A stretch of DNA of 64,000 bases from Bilabrum cf. latius (taxonomy: Eukaryota > Bigyra: Bicosoecida > Bigyra > Bicosoecida). How positions within the stretch are numbered: position 1 is the stretch's first letter; the number at the start of each line of letters is the position of its first letter. The notes beneath the pieces are model-generated. The model had not been told where the DNA came from and made no database searches. It saw nothing but the letters and a program-made list of their open reading frames with translations. The DNA lies in the NCBI GenBank assembly GCA_965178125.1, contig OZ237745.1:1178001-1242000 (forward strand), in the 5' to 3' direction. Positions 13,705-25,700 of the stretch are shown here, piece by piece. The translations under genes and the position numbers were made by a program.

Positions 13705-16700
13705 TCACCTCCAGCCTCCGTCCGGACTGCGGGCCCCGGCCTCGCGATCGACAGGCTCGTCAGCCCATGCTACGGCCCCATCATCCACCCCTGCCTCTGC
13801 CACTCTCTCCCCCCAGTCGCCCCAGTCCCCACCCGACGCCACCGCCTCTCCTGCAGCTTCCTCCCATGAAGTGCCACCACTGGCACCGGCAGCTGCTGGA
13901 GCCTCTTCCTCCAAGTCCAGGCCCGTCCGCTCTCGCGTCAATCGAACGCGTGGGACGTAGATGCCCCCGCTGCTGCCACCTGCCGCCCCCGGCCCCGAGC
14001 CCCGCACTGATCCGATCCGGATCGCTCCACCCGGGCGCTCTGCAGCAGAGAACGCGCTCGCGCCCCCACTGGTCGCACGTCCTGGCCAACCACTGCCACT
14101 GCCGCTGCCACTGCCACTGCCACTGCCAGCCCCAGGTCCCGCAGCCCCCCCCGAGTGCCCTCCTCCCAAGAACGTGACCCCCCTGCTGGCCGACATGCGC
14201 GCGTTGGTCGTGTCATCCGCGTCGATGTCCACGCATTCTGCGATGGCGAACCTCAGCTTGTCAGCCAGCAGCTCCGTGGATGGGTAGTTGGGCAGGTCCA
14301 GGCGGTTGAAGCACGTGTAGGCCTTGGGCAGGGGGAAGCGCGTCTTGAGGTGCTGCTGTGCCTTGCGCCGCTTGGCCCCAGGGAGCGCCATCACCCTGTC
14401 CCATTCGCGCTTCAGGGCAGGCGGGATGGCAACGACGTTCACCGTGTGCAGCAGACCAGCGTACGCGCGCCGAGAACCCCCCGAGGAGGAGGAGGACCCG
14501 GCGGCGCCCGCAGCACCCCCAGCAGCGGACGCAGCGGCCCCCAGCAGAGGCCCGCCCCCGGCCCCGCCTCCCTCCTGGATCTCCCCGCCCGCCGTGCCAG
14601 CCGCCATGGAGGACTGAGGGGCCGCCAGCCGGGACCGGCCCCACACGAAGCGGAGGTATGCGCTCCTCTCCTTGGGCGAGAACTCCTGCAGCGCCTTCCA
14701 CAGCGCCAGCACGGCCTGCCTGCCCTCGCTCTCGGGCTTGCGGCTGCCACTGCCCGACCCCAAGCTGCCCTGGTTGCCCGCCAGCCCGCCGTACACGGTG
14801 CACCCCTGCAGCGCCTCGATGTCCACGTCTGCCTCGCCCGCCACGCCGTCCTCCAGCTCCTGCCGCCCGAACAGCCGCAGCAGAGGCAGCGGCACCTGGG
14901 ACCGCATCCCCCTCGCCATCGCGTGCACTGAGGCGTCCCAGCCGCCCAGCGCAACCGCCGCCGCGGCGGGCTGCAGCAGCCTCGCAGAGGTGGGGCCCAG
15001 GCACGCCGCCGGTCTCCGAAGGGCGCGCGGGGCGGCCGCCGCGCGCCGGCTGCCATCCAGCGCCGCCGCGAGACCCGCGGGCAGCGCCGGGGCAGCCGAG
15101 GCCAGCACGGCGGCGTGCGCCCTGGCGTCCACCGCCGCCAGCATGGAGAGGGCAGAGGCGGCCGCCAGCTCGCCGCCTTGAGGGCCCAGCCCCGAGGCGT
15201 GGGAGGCACCCGCCGCGGCGGCGCGCAGCACCAGCGTGCCGCCAGCGGAGGAGGACGCCAGGGCCGCGCCCGCCGATGCGATGGCCCAGGGCGCGGGGGC
15301 CCAGGGGCTCCGGTGCCCGTCCACGGCAAGCGTCAACGACCCGCCCGCGTCCGCCCCGGCGCACGCCCCCGCGAGCCTGGCCCAAAGCGCGGGCGCCAGC
15401 CTCAGCCCCAGGGGCGCCCCCGTCCGCAGCGCGATGCCGGCCATGATCCCAAGGAACTCGTAGCCCTGCTCGAGGGTGCGAGCCGCCGCGTCCAGGGGGG
15501 GCGCACCCGCCAAGGGCCAGGGTCTCCATGCCGCATCCACCAGCTCACCGCTGGCCTCCTCGTACGTGGTGGCGGCCCCGTCCTTGTGGACAGCCAAAGC
15601 TTCGAGGCACCTGTCGCTAAGCTCCGGGCCAACCGCGCCCGTCGACTGCTGCGGGAGCTGCCTGAAGTGCAGGAGAGCTCGGGCGGCCCCGCTGCCCCCG
15701 TGCCCCCACTGCAGAGCCAGAGGAGCCACGCCCTGGGAGCCCATGCTCACGGCCAGCAGGGCCACGGCGGCCTGCGTGTCCTGCGAGGGAACAAGGGAGC
15801 CGCGCATGCAGTCCCCATTCACGCTCAAGCCCTCCGTGATGGCGTCTCCAGTGGCCGACGTGACCACGCCGCCGAGGGCCCGTGCCCGCCCCTGCGCCGT
15901 CCTGCGCTGCGCCTCCCGCTGCAGCGCCTCCCGCCAGGAGCGCGCGGGCAGCGGCACGCAGGCGTCCATGGTGCCCAGTGCCTGCGCCTCCTCGGCGCCC
16001 GCCCCGGCGCCCGCGGCACCGCCTCCTGCCACCCCGGTCTGCGCGTTGGGGGTGGGTCGCAGGAGAGGCAGCACCGCACCCTCCGCGCCCGCGTCCTCCA
16101 GCCCGTGGGTGCCCATAGTGCTGGCCAGCGCAGACACGAGCGAGCCCGAAGCACCGCTGCCCACGGCCGCCTTGGCGCCCGCGCCGGTCACCGCGCCCGC
16201 CGTGCCCTCCTGCCCCTCCTCGGGCTGCACCTCCCCCTCGATCGCGGCCATGATCTCGCGATACGGACCCCCGTAGTCGTCCGCGTGTTCCCCGGACAGC
16301 TCCACGAAGAACGCCCGCTCGTCGTTCCTTAGCCTCCATGGACTGACCTTGCGCAGGGACTGGAACGCCTGCGCCGCCACGGAGCCCCGCCCCAGGCATG
16401 TCGCCAGCCGCCGCGCGTCGTCGAGCAGGTCTCTGGGCCTCTGCAGGAGCATCTGGAGGGCGGCCTGCTCCGAGCCGTGGGTGCACGCCGAGGGACGCTG
16501 CACGCTCGAGCCCCCTGGGACGAGCACTGGCCATAGGCCGCTGGGCGGCTGCGACAGCTCTCGCCAGCCCCCCGCCCTCCTCGCCGCCGCGAGCCCCGCC
16601 TCCCTCGCCGCCTTGCCACCGCTGAGCAGCCCCTCGTGCCAGCGGTCTGGGCCCATCGTGCGCGCGCGCCGCTCCTGCACTTTCAGAAGCATGTCCTTGG

Positions 16701-19700
16701 CAAGCTGCAGCGCGCTCTTGCTGTTGTCCTCGGTCAGCCGGGCCAGCCGACGGTCCACCTACAGCTTGGGGTCCTACTTGCCGTTCTGCCAGCGGGCCCC
16801 GCAGGAGACGGCGGAGCCGGCCTCCCTCGCTCGGGCGGTCAGGGCCAGCGCCTCTGCCCACAGGAAGGCGCGGACGGGGGGCGGCAGCATGGCCCGAGCA
16901 TCGCGCGAGGAGAGATCGGCCATGGCGCGCGAGACGTCGCTCCCGGCCGACAGGTCCAGCAGAGGGGCAGAGCCGCCCACCGCGGTGGCCCAGGACCGGA
17001 TCAGGAGCCAGCGGGCCTGGGCCCGCAGCAGCCGCGCGTGTGTGGCCGCGCCCTTGGCCATGGCGTGCAGCTCCAGGGCCCGACCCTCTCTGTTCTTGCC
17101 GCGCGCGTGCGCTGCCGTGGCCAGCGCCTCGCTCTCGGCGGCCGATTGCGCCGCCCTGTCGAGGCCGAGCTCTCCCGCGAGCGGGTCCTTCTCCATGCAG
17201 ACTGCCTGCCTGGCCATGGGCCCGCCCCGCTGGTGAGAGACCGAGTAGCCCCGGAAGTAGCTCTCTCCCGACGACGCGTCGCCCGAGGGACGCACCACCC
17301 CCGGGGTCAGCTGCAGCGCGGCGGCCGCCACCACAGCCGCTGAAGTCGTCTGCGCCGAGGGCACGGGGGGCGCGGGCAGCACGGCCAGCGTGGCCCGCTT
17401 GAGCTGGGGGCCCACGGACCTCCCCTGCAGCACGTCGGCGCCCAGCGCGGCCCCTCGCTTGCGGGCCGCCTCCGAGGCACCGCACTCGTCACAGCTCCGG
17501 TGCGCCATCTCGGCCACGGCCCGCGTGGTGGGGCCTCCCCACGGAAGCCCTGCCAGCTTGCGAGCCTCCGCCGCGGCCTGCCTGCCCCCGCCAACAGCGG
17601 CCGCGCCCGCTCCAGAGACGGGAGTCGCACCGGTGAGGGCCCCGGTCGCCGCAGTTGCCGCTGCCGCCGCCTTGCGCGCCGTCGTTTCCACCGCCGCCGC
17701 AGCGGGGGCAGTTCCGTCTACCGTTCGCAGGGCCCCCGCGGCGGCACCAAGCGCCAGGGCTCCCAGACGCAGCGCCGCGCCCCGCAGGCGGCTCGCCCTC
17801 CAGGGCTCCAGCATGGACCGCTGCAGCTCAGATTCGGAATCAAAAGTGGCCCCGTCGCCCAGCACCCCCGCCAGGTCCGTCTGGTTCTGCAGCCACCGCA
17901 GCACGGCCTGCCTGCCTCTGCTGGTCAGGTGGTCCGTGGCGTCCGCCGACAGCACTCGCATCTCGCCCGACGCGCCGGCCCCTTTGGCCGCGTCCCCCCC
18001 CCGCACGTAGGCCAGCCACCAGCCCCGGGGCCCCTTCTGCGCAAGGACGTCCCGCATCCCTCGCTTGCCCTTGGCTGCCTCTGCCGCCGCCTCTTCCACC
18101 TCCCTCACCGCCGGGACGGCCCCGAGAGCCGAGGCCGCCGAGGTGCCCGCGCCGGAGCCACCCCCTGCGAGTTGTTCCCTGGCCTCCTTGTCCCCCGCCG
18201 CGCCGCTGGCCACCAGGGACTGCAGGGCATCGAAGTGCCCCCTGGAGGACTCGCGGCAGTCCACGGCCGCCACGTCAAACCAGCGAGAGTCCAGCTGCAT
18301 CCGAGTCGCGTCGCCCTCTACCGCCTTGCGCCGCCGCCGCTCCTGATCCCTGGCCGCGAGCGTGTCCGCGTTCTGCAGCAGCCACTCCACGGCCAGCTCG
18401 CTCTGGTCCCCCGTGTGCAGCAGGGCATCCACGCACCACCGCAGGGAGAAGCCCATGCCCTGCATGTTCTCAGCGGCGCGGCGGCGGCCCGCGGGCACCC
18501 TCGACGGGTCGAAGTCGTCGTCCGGCGATGTACCGGCCTGCAGGAGACCGGCGGCAGTCTGCTCCCCCTGGAGAGCGACCTAGCGTCCTTTCGCCTGTGC
18601 GCGCAGCGAGGCGTTGAAGGCCAGCCGGGCGGCGTCCTCCTCCGACACGTCCTCCAGGCCCGAGTCCTCTGCAGCACCCACCGCGGTGGACCGCGCGGCA
18701 GCTCCCCGACCGCTGTATAGGGCCCCAGAGGGGGCCAGGGCACCTGGTGCCACGCCCACGCCGCACTCCAGCGCAGCCGCCTGTGCCGCCTCCGTGGGCG
18801 GCGCTTCGTAGTCCATCCACATCTGCACCGCGTCCCCGGGGTCGTACATGGAGAGCGCGGGGGCCAGCTCCAGACCGTGCGGGATGGCGCACTGTGGGAG
18901 GTGCTGCCTCAGGCCGAACCCGCACACCGTGGAGCCCTCCCTGCCCGCCACGCCGAGCCGTGCCTGCTCCTCCTCCTGAAGCCCGAACCGCTCACATGCG
19001 CCCAGGTCCGAGACCCACAGGCCCCTCCTTTCCCTGGGCTTGGGGTGCTGCAGGATGCACAGCTGCCCAGAGGCCACGTCCAGGTAAAGCGTCAGCAGGT
19101 CGCCCGTCTGCGCCCTCCGCCCGGCAGACTTCTGCTTCTTGTTGTTCGTCCAGAGAGCCCCGTTGAGGATGAAGCCCCACCCAAAGCTGTCCGAGCCGAT
19201 GAACTTGGCCCCGGAGGCCTCCCTGGACTGCACCCCCACGAAAACGTTGGAGCGCTTCACAAACTTCTCGATGTAGACGTGCCACTTGAGCACGTGCCGC
19301 CCGCGCGAGCGCTCCAGATTCGCCAGCCGCGCGGCGAAATCCGGCCCCGACTGGGTCGAAGCGCCCGCCCACTTGCTGCCAGCGTCCTCTGGGGGGGTGC
19401 CGGTGGGTGGCGCCACGGTGGGCGGGAGCGGCGTGCCGACCACCACGGAGGGGCGGGAGCACCTCGAGGAGGCCCACTACTTCTTGCCCACCATCTCCAC
19501 GCGGCAGGCCGGCGCGCCGAGAGCGACGGGCGTCCCATCCGCCGTGGTGGCTAGGATACCCGTGTCGACGCTGGCGGGGGGCGCGCCCGATCCCGAACCC
19601 CCCGACCGGAGGGCAGCCGTCACGCCCCGGGTGCTCTATAGGCCAAGGGCCTCCCCGGGGTGGCGCACTGGCCATGCGAGCACGAGTCTGCTGCCCTGCA

Positions 19701-22700
19701 CCTTGCACCGCATGCCGCCCACGGACCCGGACAGCAGGTACTCGATCCGCGATGGCTTTCGCAGCCTCCCACCAGCAGCGGCGGCGGTTCTGCCCCTCGC
19801 CAGCGCGGCCTCGGCGTCCTCCATTGACTTGAACACGCCGATGGGCTGGTGTGCGGGGACGTGGGACCCCGCTGCCAGCTCCACCGACACGGAAGATGCC
19901 CCGGGCACCTCCACCAGCCGCACGGTCCGCTGTAGCTTTGGCGCTTCCTCCGAGCCGGGAGCCGCGCCGGGGGCCTCCGCGGGCTGCGGGGTGTACTCGC
20001 ACCGCACAGCCTGCTCGGAGGCGCGCAGGGCGAGGGGTCCCAGCGAGGCCGTGCCCAGCACCAGAGCAGCGGGGAGGGCCGCGGGAGGCAGGGCGCCCAG
20101 GAGCGCCCGGCTGCCCTGCACCGCTGCGGCCAGCCGCACCAGCCACGGCGCGATGGAGCCAAGCCGACCCAGCAGCCGCGCGGCCGCGTCCCTCCTGCGG
20201 AACCTCGCGGCCAGCGCCGTGCATGCCACTGAGACGAATGCGCCCTCGCACGCGGCACGGGAAGCCTCAGGCGCGCCCATGGCGGCGTGGGCCGCTGCCG
20301 TCAGCGCCAGCTCGTCGCTGTCCAGCGGAGCGGCAGCCTCCCGGCCCGTGCCGGACACGCGATCCAGCAGAGCGGCGGCTTCCTGTTCCTCGGCTGCTCC
20401 TGCGGCCGAAGTAGGCTCTGCCGCGCCAGCACCCGACGCGGCCGCGCCGCCGCCGCGTGACGTACCCGCCGCGGCACCCTCCGCCGCGGCCAGGGCCTCG
20501 CTGGCAGCGTAGTCCGCCAGCGCGCCTGCCGGGTCCCGGGCCGCCTCGGAGGCCTGCCCCAGCGGCCGCCCGGTGGCCGATGCCACCACGGCCCAGGCTG
20601 CCATCGCCTCCGCTCCTGCCTCGCAGAGGGCCTGCACCAGCGGAGACAAGGCCCCGGGGGGGGGCCTCCAGCGGGAGTCGATCACCTGCCCGGAGCCCTG
20701 CGCGCTCTCCTGCGCGGCCACCCTGTCCCGGCGGTACCGAAGCTCGGCCCCGCGGAGAACCACTGCCAGCAGACGAGCCGCGTCCATGGACCGCGCCCGG
20801 CCCCGGAGGGAGGTCGCGCGCCACTGGGCGCGGACTGCCGCGGCGCTGCCGTCGGTCGGCTGGGCGGCCATGGCGGCGGCCCTCCCTTGTTCCTTGGACT
20901 CCACCACCGCGGATGGATCCACGCTCCGGACGTGAAGCCCGCCCACGCCCCGCACACCCGAGCTGCCGAAGCGGCAGTCAGGGTCCAGCACCAGCGCCTG
21001 TGCTGCCCCTGCCAGGGTGGGAGGACCCTGAGCGTCCAGGTCACCTGAGTGACCGTCCGATGCACCTGCCCCGGACATGGCCGCGCTGGCAGCGGAGGCA
21101 GGCGCGGCGGGCGACTCGTCTGCACCCACGTCGCATGCCACCTCTGGGCTCAGCCGCAGCAGAGCCGCGATCAAGCGAAGAGCGAGTCCAGGCCAGCCAG
21201 CCCACCCCGGCGCCCGCGCGGACGATTGCGTTAGCACGTCTGCGGAACAGGCGCCGCGCCCCAGGATCCGCAGCGCGTGCGGCACCTTTGGCTGGGAAGC
21301 GGGCTGGGCCGCGTACAGCTCCAGCGGGTCCTGTGCCCAGCCGTCCGGCGACTCCACCAGCGCGATGCGTGCGGGCCACGCGGCCGAGGCGGTAGCAGCA
21401 GCTGTGCCTCTCGGGTCGAAGTGGCCCCCGTCGTCCAGCAGGGATTGCGTGGGCTGGTCTGTGCTAAGCAGCGGGGCGCTTCCGTGCTGCCTGCAGTCCT
21501 CCGGCCACTTGGCCACGTCTCTCACGGCCAGCTGCACCAGGGCCGGCACCAGGGCACGCGGCATGCGAGGAGCCGCAGGCAGCGGCCCGGCGGTGCTAGG
21601 GCTCGGGTTGCTAGCCGCCGCCGCGATGAGGATCGCGCGGGAGGCTCTGGATGCCTGCGCCGCGGCCTCCATGCAGTCGATGGCGAAGCGCAGCACAGCC
21701 CTGGATGGGGGAGAGCACAGCCACAGGGAACAACGGCGAGACAGTGTGGCGGCGAGGACGGGGTGGACAGGGGCGCGCCCGCCCGCGGATGCAGCGCCAC
21801 CGGCCCCGCTGGATGCACCGCCCTGCACGGCGGCATCTCGCTGCGCATCAAAGGCGGGTCCAGCCGCGCACCCCCCGATCGACAGGGACACCAAGCAGCC
21901 CGATGGGGTGTCGTCGCTGGTGCAAGAGGACGCAGCGACTTCGGTTGCGATGCCTGGCAGAGTCGCCGCGTGCAGCTGCAATGGCGCTGCGGACAAGGCG
22001 GCGGCATCCTCCGCACCTGTACCAGCGGATGGCGTTGCCACTGAACCGGTGGCCGCCAGCTGCAGGCAGTTCGGGCGACTCCCGATGCCCCCGGGCCTGG
22101 CCACGACCACTGCCAACGCAGCGGATCCCTCGGGCGCCGAGGGGCGCAGGTCGCTGGCAGTGGACGCGCCACGCAGGGAGCTGCCCTCGCCCATGGGGCC
22201 AGAGCCACCGGCCGTTGGCAGCTGCGCGAACTGCGGAACCGCGATGCGCGGCGCCACCGCATCGGGCGAGTCGACGGGCGGGGTCTAAGTGGCAAGCATC
22301 GCCGCGGAATGGTGCGGGCCCGCCCTCCACTGGCCCTCCTGCCGCGCCTCCCTTGTGAGAGGCGTGCCCGCCGCGCCTGCCGCGTCAGGCAGCACGGCGT
22401 CGTGGGCGGGGCACCAGGCGGCTGCAGGCGGGGCCTCTCCTCCGCTCGTGGCTGCCGCTGCGGCCAGCAGGGCAAGCGTCCCCGCCGGAGCTCGCTCCGC
22501 CCGCCAGGCCAACGCACCGCGCGAAACCATCCGAAACCCGGCCCCCGCCACACCCGCGGCGTCGGCCGGGTGCAGCGTGGCCAGCACCTGCGTTCCCACG
22601 GAGCAGTCTGTCAGCCCGGCGTGGCTCCAAGTGGAGCCCCATAGGGTCTGTCCCGCCGTGTGGCGGCCTCCCTGCAGCCAGTCGCCGCTGGAGCGCCCGT

Positions 22701-25700
22701 GTTCTGCACCACCCGCCCCTTCCGCCCCTGCCCCATCGCTGGTCTTGCCCTTGGCCTTGGCCTTGCCGGCCTTCTTGGCCTGGGCAACGCGAGCATCCAC
22801 CCACGACTTGGCCTCTTCCTCCATCGCCTTGCGGGGAGCCGCGCAGCCCACGTGTCGCTGGCGCGCCGCGGTGGCGTGCTGCACGCTGGCCTCGCCCTCG
22901 GTGGCAGAGGCGAGAACCACTGGCGCCCGACGGCACACGGCCACCACGCCAAGGGAACTCGACGGGCCAGAGAGAGAGGTGGCGACGGCCGTGTCGGCCA
23001 CCGCCCCCGCTGCCAGCTCGCAGGCCTGCTAGCTCGCGATCGCCGCCAGGCGCTCCCACGCTGCACCGCCCGCTGCCGCCTCCGCCGACAGCCGAGCCTG
23101 CAGGCCTGCGAGCCTCATCTGCGCAGCCGTGGCCTCCAGACGCCCGGCCCCAGCGGCGGGCACGCCCTCCCCGCCGCTCAGTGCGAGAAGCGCAGCGGCA
23201 GCAGTGCGGTCCCACAGCCCACGCGCCGCGTCATCGATGGGACCCACGGGTGAAGGAGAGCTCTCCGTGGTGCTCTTCGTTTCGCCGCGAGGTCGAAGCA
23301 GGCAGGCCCATAGGTCGGCGCCCTCCGTCGCCGCCGCGTTCTCCGCGTCGCCTATTCGGAGGGCAGCCTCGGCCCCGGCTGCTCGCAGCAGGGCGCGGGC
23401 GCAGGCAGCGGCCGCGGCCGCGTTTGCGTCGCACGCTGTGGCAGCGTCCAGGGCCGCCCGCGCCGCCTGTGCGCCAGCGGACATGGCCGCGGCGCGCTGC
23501 TTTGCCTCAGCGTAGGACATGCGAGCGCCGGCGCCCGCGCTGGATGCCGCTGTTGTTCCCTGGGTGCCGGAGGCGCCTCTGGCCGCGGTGGATGCCGCGC
23601 CACGGAGAAACGCGCGACCAGCCGGCTGCAGTGCGACATCTTGGCGCTGCTACTCTGCTGGTTTGGGCTGGATCTCAACGAAGCGCCTGTTCCTGTCGCC
23701 AACCGCCTGGGACGTGCGGGCAGCGGGAGACATGTGGGCGCCAGAGGCCGTCCCCCCGCTGCCACTCGCAGCAGCCCCCGTCCCCGCCACTGCAGCCTGC
23801 TCGTCGGACGGCAGGGAGCTCTGCCGCTGGAGCTGGGCGATGTCGCCGGGGGCATCGGGGGAGGCCAGCATGAGCGCCCTCCCGTCGTCGTCGCAGCGGA
23901 AGGAAGGGTGCGGGGCCGTCCACACCGTGCTAGCACCAGTGACGCTCTCGGCCCCCTTGGTCGCCGAGCACTGGCCGCCCGTGCCAGCGGCGCTCGCGCC
24001 AGACGCAAGCATTGCAGCGGCGGCGCCGCTGCCGCTCGCCGGGCCCAGAGATACCGCCAGCACTGGGTCGGACAGCGCCTCCTCGGACTGTTCCCCGGTG
24101 GCCAGCACGACCGCGGCGCACCCGTCCGAGTGGTCGAGCGCCGGCGACCACTTGTGCCCGAGCGCAGCATACCTGGACCTGCCATCGGAGCCGGCTGCCG
24201 ACCTCCGCATACCCGGCAGGATCTCGAGATCGTAGGCGCCTTCGAAGCCCCAGCGGTGCACCTCGATGTTCCCTGTGCGTCTCCACCGGACCTTGATGCC
24301 CGCACCCGCAGCCGCGTGCCAGTCCGTCACGTCGGTCACGTCCCCCAGCCCGCCCTCACCGCCGTCTGCCGAGCCCCACTGCCACGAGGGCCCGCGCCGC
24401 ACCACGTCCCCCCTCTGGATCTCCACGCCCGGCCCCGTGCGAGCCCCCACGCCGCTGAAGTCCCCGCCCTCCGCCTCCCCAGGCCACTCCTCCTGCGTGG
24501 CAGAGAGCCTGCCCAGCCAGTCCGCCGACTCGCTCCAGTCTCCCTCGGAGGACCCTGGGGGTGGAGGTCCGCTCAAGGCTGATTGCGTCTCATCCGCAAG
24601 CACCTGGCGCGTGAGGGCAGCCCTCCTGGCCAGGGGGTCCATCTGGAGCCAGCCAGCTCCAGAGGCACCAGACTTGGATACGATCGACTACAGGCGAGCG
24701 AATGCAGCCGCGCGACGAGCAGAGAGCTCCTTGTCCACTGCGTTACCCGTGCCGAACGCAGAGGTGGGCAGCCCCGCCCTCGTCTGCATCTGCTGCCACG
24801 CCTCCATCGCACTGGGCGAGGCTTCATCGGGCGAGAAGAGCGGGGCGAGCGCGAGTGCATCGCCTGCCACGGCCGCCAGCAGCGCCCCCTCTTCCACCGC
24901 AGCACCCACTAGGCCGTGGCGAGCCCGTCGCTCGCCGGCTGCCGGCGCATCGCGACCAGCGGCAGCCGTCGAGGGTGCCCAGACGGGCACCGAGGCGGCC
25001 TCCTTGGCGAACTGGTCGGCGAGCACAGAGCTGCTAGCCGCTGCTTCGAGCAAGGCCACCCTGCCCGCAGCGCACGTCTTCTTGGCGGCATCGTCGGTCT
25101 TGGTCCAGGCCTTGCCTGGGACCGGACCCTCGATCTGCTCCATGCTCTCCAGCCCGTCCGAGCCGCCGACTACCCCTGCACACGCGACGAGAGCCCCGGC
25201 CAGCGCTGACTACAGCACCGTGGGATGCACCTGGCTGGTCGACAGCGAGGTCGCCTCCGCTCGACGGATCGCCCTCGATTTGGCGCTCTGGAAGTCGCCA
25301 GCCAGCGCCGAGTCGGCGTAGTCCTGACCGGACCGAGAGCACTGCGCCACCGCTTGACGAAGGGCACAAGCCTGCGCGGCCCACGCTCCAGCGGCAGCGG
25401 CCCACCACCTGCGCGCCGCCCGCAGCGCGGCGATCCGCGAGGAGGTGCACGGCACAGAAGCGAGGTCACTAGCCTGCTCCGCGCCCCCGGCTGCGTCCCT
25501 GGCACCGGGCCACGCGGAGGGCGCGGCCTGCAGACAGGCAGCCAGCCGAGCGTCTGAGGGGTATGCGCCGGCCAACAGACCCCCGAAGTCGCCTGTGTGC
25601 GCGTGCGGGGACGCCGCACCCAACGTCGATACCGGTGAGAACGAGGTCGAGGTCGAGGGGATGGGGGAGCTGCCTGATGGCGGCGTGCTCCCATCCTGTG

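Noticed and set aside
13206-14177. Long plus-strand open frames over the HECT gene (for example 13206-14177 and 21077-22288)
   Set aside because: They mirror the codon pattern of the minus-strand gene in GC-rich DNA, carry no domain, and stop at TAG like everything else. The minus frame carries the domains.
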